DNA of 38,697 nucleotides. Source: Clostridia bacterium (lineage in GTDB: Bacteria > Bacillota > Clostridia > Oscillospirales > CAG-272). The DNA is taken from NCBI GenBank assembly GCA_017412675.1, contig JAFPWV010000025.1:1-38697 (forward strand), given 5' to 3'. Below are positions 25,692 to 33,797 of the stretch, piece after piece (position 1 is the first letter of the stretch; each line of letters opens with the position of its first letter). A program made the translations under genes and the position numbers. A model generated the notes under the pieces. It made no database searches, was not told the DNA's origin, and was given only the letters and a program-made list of their open reading frames with translations.

Positions 25692-26465
25692 TCAGCGGGA
25701 CCTCCGTTCCCGGCGAATCTGCCGGATCAGCAGAGCGGCGCAGGCGGCCAGCAGGATCGGATAGAGCAGGGGATAGAAGACCTTCGCCGGCATGGAATAG
25801 ACGGCTGCGCGCAGGGAATAAAGGGCGAATCGGACGGCGCACACCCAGCCGGCATACGCGAGGAACGGTACGCCCTCCGGCCATTTTTTCTTTTTCCGGA
25901 GAAGCAGAAGGACGATGATGCCCGCGAGATACGCGACGCACTCGAAAAGCTGGACCGGCCACACCCGGCGCGCTTCGGGCGGCGTGTTCAGAAGATCGTA
26001 GACGACCTCGTGGGCGGGAAACACCATCCCGAGGCGGCTTGCCGTCTGACTGCCCGCGCAGCAGCCGTTCAGAAAGCATCCGACTTTCAAAACGGTCAGC
26101 GCGATCCCCGTCCCCGCGGTCAGGTCGTCGGAAACGCGGAAAAACGGCAGATCCAGCTCGCGGCAAACGGCATACAGGACCAGCGTGCCGAGGATCAGTC
26201 CGCCCATGAGCGAGAGGCGGTCGTACCGCAGACTCCACACGGGATAATTCTCCCCGTAGCGGCCCGGATTCAGCGCGGCATGCAGAAGCCTCGCGCCGAA
26301 CAGAGCGGACAGGATGACCGCCGGAGGCAGCAGGATCCGCATCCGGGAGGGAATGTCCCGCTTCATGGCGCACGCGGACAGCGACCAGAACAGGACCCCG
26401 GCCGCCGCGGCCATCAGGAGATACGAGGAGAGCGAGCGGCCGAACAGGTGAAGGACGGGCAGCAT
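25692..26465 (-). CDS. Lgt-like (prolipoprotein diacylglyceryl transferase family) membrane protein, atypical
   Basis: A 257-aa polytopic protein with about seven hydrophobic segments and the layout of prolipoprotein diacylglyceryl transferases: GARL at 57-60, a GGLILG block at 88-93 and the core KVGCFLNGCCAG at 127-138. True Lgt has a catalytic His just before GGL (HGGL) and Arg in RxGNFxN. Here these are M87 and K127, and a C-rich loop (C130, C135, C136) replaces the usual residues. It therefore belongs to the Lgt-like 'GCFxNGCC' branch and may not make lipoproteins. Its start lies 1 nt from the stop of giant protein B, so translation is coupled. The housekeeping Lgt for the lipoproteins here is probably elsewhere. 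Confidence 0.82.
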   Translation of the reverse strand: MLPVLHLFGRSLSSYLLMAAAAGVLFWSLSACAMKRDIPSRMRILLPPAVILSALFGARLLHAALNPGRYGENYPVWSLRYDRLSLMGGLILGTLVLYAVCRELDLPFFRVSDDLTAGTGIALTVLKVGCFLNGCCAGSQTASRLGMVFPAHEVVYDLLNTPPEARRVWPVQLFECVAYLAGIIVLLLLRKKKKWPEGVPFLAYAGWVCAVRFALYSLRAAVYSMPAKVFYPLLYPILLAACAALLIRQIRRERRSR

Positions 26466-26466
26466 G

Positions 26467-29400
26467 TCAGGACTTCTTTTCCACGCTGATGTCGATGATC
26501 AGGTACATCTGCGCGTGGGATACCTTATCGAAATTGATGATGACGCCCGTTCCGGTCAGACGGGTCGGACGGCCCTGTTCCTGGATGACGGAGATCGCGG
26601 TGGTCCCGTTGTCGTTCTTGATGACCAGCTTTCCTCCGGTGAACTCCGCGTCCACGGGGGCGTCGATGGTTTTGGTCACCCCGTCCTCCGTTTCGGTCAC
26701 ATGGAAGGTGAGGGTGTATTTGCTCCCGTCGCCCGAGCCCTTGCCGATCAGTCCTCCGAGTCCGCCGGAGAGGAGACTGCCGGCTTTCCGGATCGTCACG
26801 CCCGTGAGATACACGCCCTCGTTCAGGGAGACGGCGTCGTCGCAGTCACCGCGCTTCAGGCCGAACTGCTCGCCCCAGATCTTGTACCACAGATCGCCGA
26901 GATAGACGCCGGTCGGCGTGATGGTTCCCTCGTATTCGCCTTCGATGTCGTCCAGCGCGCCGAAGATGACCTCCACGCCACCGTTCGCAAACTCGAAGGA
27001 CGCCTCCGCCGCGGATTCGTTGTATTTCAGCGCCTTTTCATCCTTGAAGAGGCGGATCCAGTTGAGCGATTGTTTGTTCTTCTCCCCCGCCTTGATCCAG
27101 TTGTAGGCGGTGCACTGGAACTGTACCTTGTCCGAGCCGATCTGGAAGATCCAGTCGTCGACCGTGCCGTACGCGGCGTTCATCGGCGTGGCTTCCTTTC
27201 CCGTGCAGAAGGCGGCGATATATCCCTTGTACTGCGATTCGCCGAGCGGCACCTTCTTCGGCTTCCCGTTTTCCTGCGTCTCCGTCACATAGAACGAGAA
27301 GCTCGTGACCGTGTTCATCGCGTCCGTCAGCTCCTGGATGGTCTTCTCCGTATTGGTCAAGGCCTCCGCTTTGTAGCGATTGTAGTAATAGTCGATGTTT
27401 TTGGTGTTCATCATCGCCAGGACCTGCTTCATCTGGGTCTTGTAGGTCCCGATGGTGCTGGAATCCGGGTCCCGGTAATCAGACACCTTGACGTCCTTGG
27501 CAAACTCCTCCCGGAACCCGCGCGGGAGACGCCAGAAGACATCGGCCGCGTTTTCAAAACAGGTGTCGATGCCCTTTGCGAGCTGCGCGGTATCTTTGGA
27601 AGGGTAATACGCATATTTGTCGAGATAATTCCCCCACCGGTTCACCGACTTCGTCTCGGAACAGCTTCCCAGCGTTTTGCAGTCTTTGTAGATGTATTTT
27701 GTTTTTGAGTTGTTATTCGTGTTGAACAGATAGTCCCTTGATTTCTCCATTGCCTCCGGCATATCGGTGCAGATCAGCCCTCCCGGCCACTTTCCGCTTC
27801 CCGCCGCCGTCTCGGAGTAGGCGACGTAATTCTTGGTGAACGTCATGTACACCTTTTGGATGTCGTTGTCGTAGTGCCCGTTGCGGAGGCGGGTGATGTG
27901 GCTTTCGTCGTAATTCTCGTAGGTGGAGCCGATCGCCGTCGCCGCCCAGAGTCCTCCCGCAACGACACCGGCGACCACATTGAACGGAGGAGGTGCGGCC
28001 AGGGAGATCCCGCCCAGCGCGAGCAGATAAACGTCCGTGGAGTTTTCCTTGAAGGCGCTCGTAAAGCTGCCCTTGTCATACCAGGTCACGCAGAACTTGA
28101 CGCCGGTCAGCACGACGCCCACGGCGAAGAACTTTTTGGCGAGCGCTTCGGAGGTTCCCGCGGCGATCTTGCCCATCGAGGAGAGGATCTGCTGGATGTT
28201 GTCCGTCGCGGTGGCGCCGTTCCCGACAAATCCGAGCGCGACGGCCGATTTTCCCGCGACTGTCGGGTCATCCTGCCAGTTGTTCTCCTGCTTTGCAATG
28301 GTTTTCAGGGTGTCGAACTGCGTGGTGATGTTCTTCGAGATCTCTGCGAGCCGGTTGGAGTTGAACGTGACCCGCGTGAGCGCGCCCTTGCCCTCCTGAA
28401 TGTCCGCCTGGTTGTACAGGAAGGGCTCGTCGTTGTTCCATTCGGCCATCTTCCCGCCGATATAGAACCCGACGGTCGCTCCCGCGGTGCCCAGGAGAGG
28501 AGGGGAAACCGCCGCGCCGACCGCTGCGCCTTTTCCTGCGCCTTCGAGGTCAAAGCCCGTGCCGTCCTCCTTGTACTCCTCATACACGGGAGGCAGACTG
28601 AGCGTCCCGTCCGAGATCTGCCCGTCCAGCTGTTCCTTCATGAAGATGCGGGATTCGCTGGTGTCGTAAATGCTGTCGAGGGAGAAATGATTCACCCAGA
28701 AGGTGATCGTCTTTGCGTCCGTGTCGAATTCGGCGGGGAGCACGGTCCAGGTTTTCGTCTTGTCGTCATAGTGCCGGGCGGTGACGGTGTCCAGCGGATC
28801 GTCGTTGTCCGGGTTGTAGGGCATGGTGACGGCGACGTAGCCTTCGGGCTGGGTCTTGCCCCCGTCGAGCCGCAGATCGATCACGCGCACATCGGCGTCT
28901 TCCGCATGGTCCTTCCGCATGCCGATGTCCCGGATCTCCAGCGTGTGTTCGCCCTCCAGCACGCCGAGATCGACCGTGATGTCCCCCGCCTCGGCGACGG
29001 TCTCGTCCTCACCGACGGTAAAGATGGCGGGCTCGATCGCGTTGACTTCCTTTTTGGTGACCACGAGGGAATCCGTGTTGTATGCCACCGCCGGATCCGC
29101 GGGCTTGAAGATGCCGATCCGGCCGATCCACGGCAGCATGAAGCCCGGCTTCCAGAGCCCCGTCACGAGGATGGCGGCGACGAGGATGAGGGAGACGGCA
29201 CGGATGAAGCCGGAGGATCGCTTCTTCTGGGCGGGCTGCTTTTTCCGGGATGTATCGGCTCGGACCTGCGCGATGGGCTGAGCGGCCGTTCGTGAAGGCG
29301 CCGCCTGCATCGGATATCCGCATTTGTTGCAGAATTTGGCGCCGTCGGGCGGGACCGCGCCGCAGATCGGGCAGGTTTTGACGATGTTCCGGGCGACGGC

Positions 29401-29490
29401 GGGTTCTCCGTTTCCCGAGAGCGCACCTCCGCAGAACCGGCAGAATTTCGTGCCGGGCTCAACCTCTTTTCCGCAATGACGGCAGTACAT
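26467..29490 (-). CDS. Giant zinc-ribbon / transmembrane / ectodomain protein B
   Basis: A 1007-aa counterpart of protein A. There are two zinc ribbons (C3-C6/C17-C20 and C40-C43/C54-C57), a basic linker (SRKKQPAQKKR), one TM helix at 94-113 and a PGF motif just outside it. A beta-rich proximal ectodomain ends in NHFSLDS (H268). The middle contains two Gly/Ala-rich hydrophobic stretches at about 315-345 and 487-522, then a helical region. The C-terminal 200 residues are beta-rich with TGVYLGDLWYKIWGEQFG. No catalytic motif was recognised. The start at 29490 has AGGAGA and a consensus promoter upstream. It heads an operon with the Lgt-like and small zinc-ribbon membrane genes. The hydrophobic stretches outside the main TM could insert in a membrane. 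Confidence 0.86.
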   Translation of the reverse strand: MYCRHCGKEVEPGTKFCRFCGGALSGNGEPAVARNIVKTCPICGAVPPDGAKFCNKCGYPMQAAPSRTAAQPIAQVRADTSRKKQPAQKKRSSGFIRAVSLILVAAILVTGLWKPGFMLPWIGRIGIFKPADPAVAYNTDSLVVTKKEVNAIEPAIFTVGEDETVAEAGDITVDLGVLEGEHTLEIRDIGMRKDHAEDADVRVIDLRLDGGKTQPEGYVAVTMPYNPDNDDPLDTVTARHYDDKTKTWTVLPAEFDTDAKTITFWVNHFSLDSIYDTSESRIFMKEQLDGQISDGTLSLPPVYEEYKEDGTGFDLEGAGKGAAVGAAVSPPLLGTAGATVGFYIGGKMAEWNNDEPFLYNQADIQEGKGALTRVTFNSNRLAEISKNITTQFDTLKTIAKQENNWQDDPTVAGKSAVALGFVGNGATATDNIQQILSSMGKIAAGTSEALAKKFFAVGVVLTGVKFCVTWYDKGSFTSAFKENSTDVYLLALGGISLAAPPPFNVVAGVVAGGLWAATAIGSTYENYDESHITRLRNGHYDNDIQKVYMTFTKNYVAYSETAAGSGKWPGGLICTDMPEAMEKSRDYLFNTNNNSKTKYIYKDCKTLGSCSETKSVNRWGNYLDKYAYYPSKDTAQLAKGIDTCFENAADVFWRLPRGFREEFAKDVKVSDYRDPDSSTIGTYKTQMKQVLAMMNTKNIDYYYNRYKAEALTNTEKTIQELTDAMNTVTSFSFYVTETQENGKPKKVPLGESQYKGYIAAFCTGKEATPMNAAYGTVDDWIFQIGSDKVQFQCTAYNWIKAGEKNKQSLNWIRLFKDEKALKYNESAAEASFEFANGGVEVIFGALDDIEGEYEGTITPTGVYLGDLWYKIWGEQFGLKRGDCDDAVSLNEGVYLTGVTIRKAGSLLSGGLGGLIGKGSGDGSKYTLTFHVTETEDGVTKTIDAPVDAEFTGGKLVIKNDNGTTAISVIQEQGRPTRLTGTGVIINFDKVSHAQMYLIIDISVEKKS

Positions 29491-29546
29491 GGCTGTCTCC
29501 TCTCTGGTGCTGTCGATTTCGTTCTTTCCACGGTCTCCATAGCTAT

Positions 29547-29575
29547 ATTATACGGGAATCCGTTTGGTTTTGCAA
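29547..29575 (-). promoter_or_regulatory. Promoter of zinc-ribbon operon 2
   Basis: On the minus strand: TTGCAA (29570-29575), a 17-bp spacer and a perfect TATAAT (29547-29552), 57 nt upstream of the start of protein B. Confidence 0.83.
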
Positions 29576-29652
29576 GAGTTTTCTGCAGAATCCGGCATCC
29601 GATCGCCGTGTTTTGAAAGAGATCGGCCATCGGGGCGGGGATGCGGACATCC

Positions 29653-30468
29653 TCACTCACCCCGGACCGTGAGCCGATGAATGAAGCCGATCATGCCCTG
29701 CGACGCCGTGATCTGCCGCTTGCCCGGAACGAGCTCGGTGTCCGAATAGCCGTGGATATGGCCGCAGAGCGTCATTTTCACCGCCGGAGCGGTCTCGAGG
29801 AAACGCACAAACCGCCGTCCGCCCTCATCCGCCCGCTCGCCGTCGACGGAGAAGTAGACCCCGAATCTCCGCATCTGTTCCCGGTTGCCGGAGGCCGCCG
29901 CGGGGATATGGTACAGGACGATCATGGGGATCCCGTCCGCCGCCAGCGATTCGAGACGGTCGAGATCCTCCTCCGAGACGGTCTGCCGCCGGTCGTCCAC
30001 CGCGACGATGCGGAAGCCGTCGGATTCCATGACGCGCACCCCCGGTTCCCAGATCCCGGCGCAGGTCTCGGATTCGTGGTTGCCCGGGACGCACAGGAAC
30101 GGGACGCCGCAGGACGGGAGGGTGCGCCTGAGGAACCGCTCTCCGGCGGGATGCATGCATTCGAGGTTGTCGCCGGTCAAAAGAAGCGCTTCCGGCTTTT
30201 CTTCTGCGGCGAAGGCGAGGATCTTCCCGAACCCTTCGACGGTCGTGATCCGCTGCGCGTCCGTGAAGGGCTCGCCGAAGCTGTGCGCAAAGGATCCCTT
30301 CCCGCGCATCCAGTTGGACTCCCATTTCGCGGCGTTTTCCCGTTCCTCGGCGGTGCTGAGGTCGTCGGAGGAGCAGATGTGGGTGTCGCTGATGTGGAAA
30401 AACACATGTCTGCCGCGGACGCCGGGCAGGATCAGTTCATTGTCCAGAATACGAAGATAGGGATCCAT
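29653..30468 (-). CDS. Calcineurin-like metallophosphoesterase
   Basis: A 271-aa dimetal phosphoesterase without a signal peptide. All five metal-binding blocks are visible: DTH (D28, H30), GDNLE (D100), GNHE (N130, H131), YHIP, and GHIHGYSD near the end. Length is normal for the family. The substrate cannot be told; members hydrolyse phosphomonoesters, phosphodiesters or UDP-sugar-type molecules. The start at 30468 follows GAGGTGCGAATC. It has its own promoter, divergent from that of the transglutaminase gene, and appears monocistronic: giant protein B begins 160 nt further on with a separate promoter. No clear terminator was seen between them. Confidence 0.88.
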   Translation of the reverse strand: MDPYLRILDNELILPGVRGRHVFFHISDTHICSSDDLSTAEERENAAKWESNWMRGKGSFAHSFGEPFTDAQRITTVEGFGKILAFAAEEKPEALLLTGDNLECMHPAGERFLRRTLPSCGVPFLCVPGNHESETCAGIWEPGVRVMESDGFRIVAVDDRRQTVSEEDLDRLESLAADGIPMIVLYHIPAAASGNREQMRRFGVYFSVDGERADEGGRRFVRFLETAPAVKMTLCGHIHGYSDTELVPGKRQITASQGMIGFIHRLTVRGE

Positions 30469-30566
30469 GATTCGCACCTCATTTCCGTCGTTCGGCTCGC
30501 CGGATCCTCTGCACCTGCGTTCTGCCGCCCGGCGCGATGACCGTCTCCGCGATGCCGCCTGAACAT

Positions 30567-30595
30567 AGTATAGCATCGATCCGTTCGGATTGCAA
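30567..30595 (-). promoter_or_regulatory. Promoter of the metallophosphoesterase gene
   Basis: On the minus strand: TTGCAA (30590-30595), a 17-bp spacer and TATACT (30567-30572), about 100 nt before the start codon. It diverges from the transglutaminase promoter 46 bp away. Confidence 0.75.
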
Positions 30596-30640
30596 GGGGT
30601 TTCCTCCATCGCGCGCGCGGCCTCCCCCGGGTTTTTTCTG

Positions 30641-30669
30641 TTGACAGCGCGCCGGTTTTCCTGTATAAT
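30641..30669 (+). promoter_or_regulatory. Consensus promoter of the transglutaminase/radical SAM pair
   Basis: A perfect TTGACA (30641-30646), a 17-bp spacer and a perfect TATAAT (30664-30669), 33 nt before the start codon. Confidence 0.92.
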
Positions 30670-30702
30670 GAAATCAAATCCATCCGATTCAGGAGGCAAA
30701 CG

Positions 30703-31701
30703 ATGCAAACCGACAAAACCTATCAGACGCTCCTCGAACAGCTCTCCCGCGGCGCACGGGAAGTGACCTTTGACTACGACTGTTCCGATACGGTCATGAA
30801 GACGTTCCAGCGGATCATGGAGGAACATCCGGAGCTGTTCTGGCTGACCGGATCCTGTAAGTATTCCAAAAGCGTGCGCGGAAACGAAGTCCGGGTGGTC
30901 CTCATTCCCCAGATCATGATCAACGACGACGAGCTGCTGCGGCGGCGGAAGAAATTCGATCAGGCGGTCGACGCGTTCGTCGGGACGTGCCGGGGAGATT
31001 CGGAATTCGATACGGTTTTGAAGATCCACGAAGCCATCATCGACAAAACCGAATACAATTTCGCCTCGGCAAAGGCGCTGGGCGCGGGTGTGCGGGATAA
31101 CGAGGCCGCCGTGCGCGGGATGAGCGCCTACGCCTGCCTGGTGGACGGAAACGCGGTGTGCTCCGGGTACGCGAAAGCGTTTCAGGTCCTCACAGGGAAA
31201 TTCGGGATCCGGTCCTCGAGAGTGCACGGGATCAAGCTCGACGGCGGCGGCCCTCACGAGTGGAACATCGTCTACGTCGACGGCGAGCCCTACCACATGG
31301 ACGTCACCTGGGACGATCCGGTGTTCGCGCAGGGGGTGAAGGGATTCCGCACCTACGACTATTTCTGCGTCACGACCGAGGAGATTTTGAAGACCCACGG
31401 GATCGACCGGGATTCGGAAGCCCCGCTCTGCACGGCCGACGCGAACAATTACTTCGTGAAGAAGGGGTATTGCCTCGACCGATACACCTTCGAGGGGGCG
31501 GCGGACATCATCCGTGCGCAGCTCGACCATGAAACGGTGTATCTGAAATTCCCGAACAACGCGGAGCTGACGCGCGCGGCGGAGGAGCTGATCAAAAAGA
31601 TGAAGGTCTTCGAGCTCGCCGAGATCCGGGAGCGCTACAACTCCCTCCAGATGTCCACGACCGCCTGCGGCACCCTCGCCGTCCGGTTCCTCAAAAAATG
31701 A
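30703..31701 (+). CDS. Transglutaminase-like cysteine peptidase-fold protein
   Basis: A 332-aa protein without a signal peptide. The transglutaminase-core triad is readable: C153 (GNAVCSGYAKAF), H185 (GPHEWNIVYVDG) and D200 (YHMDVTWDDP). The N-terminal 110 residues are a helical and strand lead-in commonly found before this core in clostridial proteins. The C-terminal 100 residues are mixed alpha/beta. Such proteins can be proteases, amidases or cross-linkers, and the substrate is unknown. AGGAGG precedes the start. The radical SAM gene begins 10 nt after its stop, so the two are probably cotranscribed; whether they cooperate is unknown. Most homologues with this layout are secreted, so the lack of an export signal is noted. 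Confidence 0.88.
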   Translation: MQTDKTYQTLLEQLSRGAREVTFDYDCSDTVMKTFQRIMEEHPELFWLTGSCKYSKSVRGNEVRVVLIPQIMINDDELLRRRKKFDQAVDAFVGTCRGDSEFDTVLKIHEAIIDKTEYNFASAKALGAGVRDNEAAVRGMSAYACLVDGNAVCSGYAKAFQVLTGKFGIRSSRVHGIKLDGGGPHEWNIVYVDGEPYHMDVTWDDPVFAQGVKGFRTYDYFCVTTEEILKTHGIDRDSEAPLCTADANNYFVKKGYCLDRYTFEGAADIIRAQLDHETVYLKFPNNAELTRAAEELIKKMKVFELAEIRERYNSLQMSTTACGTLAVRFLKK

Positions 31702-31711
31702 GGACCGCGCC

Positions 31712-32467
31712 GTGAACGAATTTCTGAAGCATCTGAACCGGATCGAGTTCGTCGTGACCATGGCGTGCACGGGACGGTGCATCCACTGTTCGGAGGGCGA
31801 CCACGACAACTGCACGGAGCACATCGACACGGAAATCGCCGTCGAATCGGTCCGGAAGATCTGCCTGCACCACCCCATCGCGTCCGTGATGACCTTCGGC
31901 GGGGAACCGCTTTTGTACCCGGACACGGTCTCGCCGATCCAGCGGACTGCGGCGGAATTGGGGGTCGGACGGCGTCAGGTGATCACCAACGGCTTCTTTG
32001 CCGGGGAGCCCGCGCGGATCGAGGAGGTCGCCCGGTGTCTCGCGGAGAGCGGCGTCAACGATCTGCTTCTGTCCGCGGACGCGTTTCATCAGGAGACCAT
32101 CCCGCTCGAGCCGGTCCTCTGCTTTGCCGAATGCGCCGTGAACGCGGGGATCCCGGTCCGCCTGAATCCCGCGTGGCTCGTCAGCCCGGAGGACGGGAAC
32201 CCGTACAACGTCCGGACGAGGGAGATCCTTTCGGCGTTTGAGGTGCTCGGGATCCCGGTCGGCGCCGGCAACGTGGTATTCCCGAGCGGGAACGCGCTGA
32301 AATATCTGCGGGCGTATTTTGAAGACCCGGTGACCGAATCGTCTCCCTATGACGAGGATCCCGAAGACGTTTGCACGATCTCCTTCGGCGCGAACGGGGA
32401 CGTGCTGAACGGGAACGTTTATCAGACGGACATCCTCGAGATCATGAGGAGCTATCGGCCGGATTGA
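31712..32467 (+). CDS. Radical SAM protein, single-cluster, function unknown
   Basis: A 251-aa radical SAM enzyme. The cluster motif CxxxCxxC is C19-C23-C26 (ACTGRCIHCSEGDH), and the SAM-binding GGEP motif follows (TFGGEPLLYP). Further blocks are ITNGFF, LLLSADAFHQETIPLEP and a C-terminal SFGANGDVLNGNVY, which I recall from a standalone clostridial family with no assigned product. It lacks the extra ferredoxin-type cysteines of glycyl radical activases and a SPASM domain. The start is GTG at 31712 with GAGGA upstream, 10 nt after the transglutaminase stop. A peptide or small-molecule target made with its neighbour is possible but unsupported. Confidence 0.88.
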   Translation: MNEFLKHLNRIEFVVTMACTGRCIHCSEGDHDNCTEHIDTEIAVESVRKICLHHPIASVMTFGGEPLLYPDTVSPIQRTAAELGVGRRQVITNGFFAGEPARIEEVARCLAESGVNDLLLSADAFHQETIPLEPVLCFAECAVNAGIPVRLNPAWLVSPEDGNPYNVRTREILSAFEVLGIPVGAGNVVFPSGNALKYLRAYFEDPVTESSPYDEDPEDVCTISFGANGDVLNGNVYQTDILEIMRSYRPD

Positions 32468-32539
32468 CGGGGACCGTGCGCCGGGATCGGATCCGGACAC
32501 GCCGCATGAAAACGGACCGCCGCGCAAAAAAACGAATAC

Positions 32540-32594
32540 GGGCTGCCGCATCACTCCGTTATCGGGAGCGTACGGCAGCCCTTTCATCTTTCAT
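32540..32594. terminator. Bidirectional terminator between convergent genes
   Basis: GGGCTGCCG (32540-32548) pairs with CGGCAGCCC (32573-32581), with an inner ACTCC/GGGAG pairing. A T-rich tail (TTTCATCTTT) follows on the plus strand, and on the minus strand the stem is followed closely by TTCGTTTTTTT. It serves the radical SAM gene and the converging glycosidase gene. The remaining bases from 32468 to 32626 show no gene. Confidence 0.78.
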
Positions 32595-32626
32595 TGTCAT
32601 CCGGATCGCGTCATGCTGCGGTACCC

Positions 32627-33553
32627 TTAAAACCAGCCCTCGAGAAACGCCTTCATACTTCCCTCATAGGACGCTTCCGCCAGAAATTCCGTTCCCCGCT
32701 GATTTCCCCAGCTGTAATAGAGGATCGTCCTGCCGTTGAATTCGCAGAGCTCCAGATCGCTGTTGTTGATGTCTTCGGCGTCCCGGATCTGCTTCTGTTC
32801 CGCTTCCGTCAAAAAGGGGTTGGCGATCTGTTTGTCCTGTGCCGGTTCGTACATGAGGACGGGATTCAGCGGGCTGTATTCCCAGCTTTTCAGATCCCGC
32901 GAGCGGGCGATGCAGTTGGTGTACGTCGGGCCCGGTCCCGCCTCCAGATACAGCACATAGATCCAGCCGTCCCCGACCGTGTAGATCGCAGGGCCGCCGG
33001 CATAGCGGTCCTTCTGGAACACGCAGTCGCGCGGGGTCAGCGTCCAATGGACCATGTCCGTAGAGCGGGCGAAGCGGAAGGTGAACGGATGCGTTCCCGC
33101 TTCTTCGACCGGCTCCGAGATCTCCATCAGCAGCGTGTAGCCGCCGTCCGTTCTGCACACGCCGGTGTTGAAGATCTTCCATCCGGGAAGGTGCAGCTCG
33201 CCCGCGCAGTCCCATGCCTCCAGATCGGTCGAGGAAAAGATGTGAAGCGTGTCGCCGCCCCAGGTCCCGGCCACGCCGACCGCGTACATCACCCCGCCGT
33301 CCGTGAACGCGCAGCCAAGATGGTGATCCCTTGCGAAGGACGGCGTCCTGCGTCCCGTCCGCAGATCGATGAAATGAAAGCTCGACCACGGGTTCGGGTT
33401 GTCCGGATTCCGGGCAGCCAGCGCTTCGGACTGTGCCGGGCGGCAGTACTCGAACCGGTAGAGATTGCCCCGGAACACGACGGGCGTGGACTCCACCGTG
33501 CCGAACTTGATGGTCCCGTGCTTGCGGATGACCGGTTTGTTTCTGTTTTCCAT
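32627..33553 (-). CDS. Five-bladed beta-propeller glycosidase-like protein (GH43/GH32-type fold)
   Basis: A 308-aa cytoplasmic protein (no signal) made of repeated four-stranded blades. The repeated phrases FSSTDLEAWD, FARSTDMVHWTL and IARSRDLKSWEY are typical of GH43, GH32, GH117 and related five-bladed propellers. The acidic catalytic residues cannot be assigned safely without alignment, so an inactive or carbohydrate-binding version is possible. The start at 33553 has GGCGGGAAACAGC upstream; the upstream extension of the open frame crosses the promoter and is not coding. It is a single-gene unit divergent from the 7TM sensor operon. Substrate unknown, probably an oligosaccharide taken up by the cell. 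Confidence 0.77.
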   Translation of the reverse strand: MENRNKPVIRKHGTIKFGTVESTPVVFRGNLYRFEYCRPAQSEALAARNPDNPNPWSSFHFIDLRTGRRTPSFARDHHLGCAFTDGGVMYAVGVAGTWGGDTLHIFSSTDLEAWDCAGELHLPGWKIFNTGVCRTDGGYTLLMEISEPVEEAGTHPFTFRFARSTDMVHWTLTPRDCVFQKDRYAGGPAIYTVGDGWIYVLYLEAGPGPTYTNCIARSRDLKSWEYSPLNPVLMYEPAQDKQIANPFLTEAEQKQIRDAEDINNSDLELCEFNGRTILYYSWGNQRGTEFLAEASYEGSMKAFLEGWF

Positions 33554-33586
33554 GCTGTTTCCCGCCTTTTTCGTTTTGCTGCCGCT

Positions 33587-33615
33587 ATTGTACCATATCC
33601 CGGGGAAGAGCGCAA
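33587..33615 (-). promoter_or_regulatory. Promoter of the propeller glycosidase-like gene
   Basis: On the minus strand: TTGCGC (33610-33615), a 17-bp spacer and TACAAT (33587-33592), 34 nt before the start codon. Confidence 0.72.
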
Positions 33616-33709
33616 GGGGAAAAACGGTTCGGGTTCGGCGGGAGCGGCCGTTTTTCCCATCCATGAGGACGGAGCGCGCGCCAAAATCCGTCCTCGACGC
33701 AGGGAGCTG

Positions 33710-33738
33710 TTGAATTGCGGGAACGGGTGTGCTATAAT
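33710..33738 (+). promoter_or_regulatory. Promoter of the 7TM sensor/histidine kinase unit
   Basis: TTGAAT (33710-33715), a 17-bp spacer and a perfect TATAAT (33733-33738), 60 nt before the start codon at 33798. Confidence 0.8.
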
Positions 33739-33797
33739 ACGGATATCGGATCTGCTGTTTATCGGCGGAAATCGTCAAAGAAAGGGGGGTCACGGCC

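Noticed and set aside
25648-26373. A long N-terminal extension of the small zinc-ribbon membrane protein on the minus strand
   Set aside because: It overlaps the Lgt-like gene in another frame. The zinc ribbon begins right at 25647, after GGAGGAT.
31712-32467. The radical SAM protein as activase of the glycyl radical enzyme
   Set aside because: It is 9 kb away, in another operon, without the additional ferredoxin-type cysteines, and its sequence blocks match a different standalone family.
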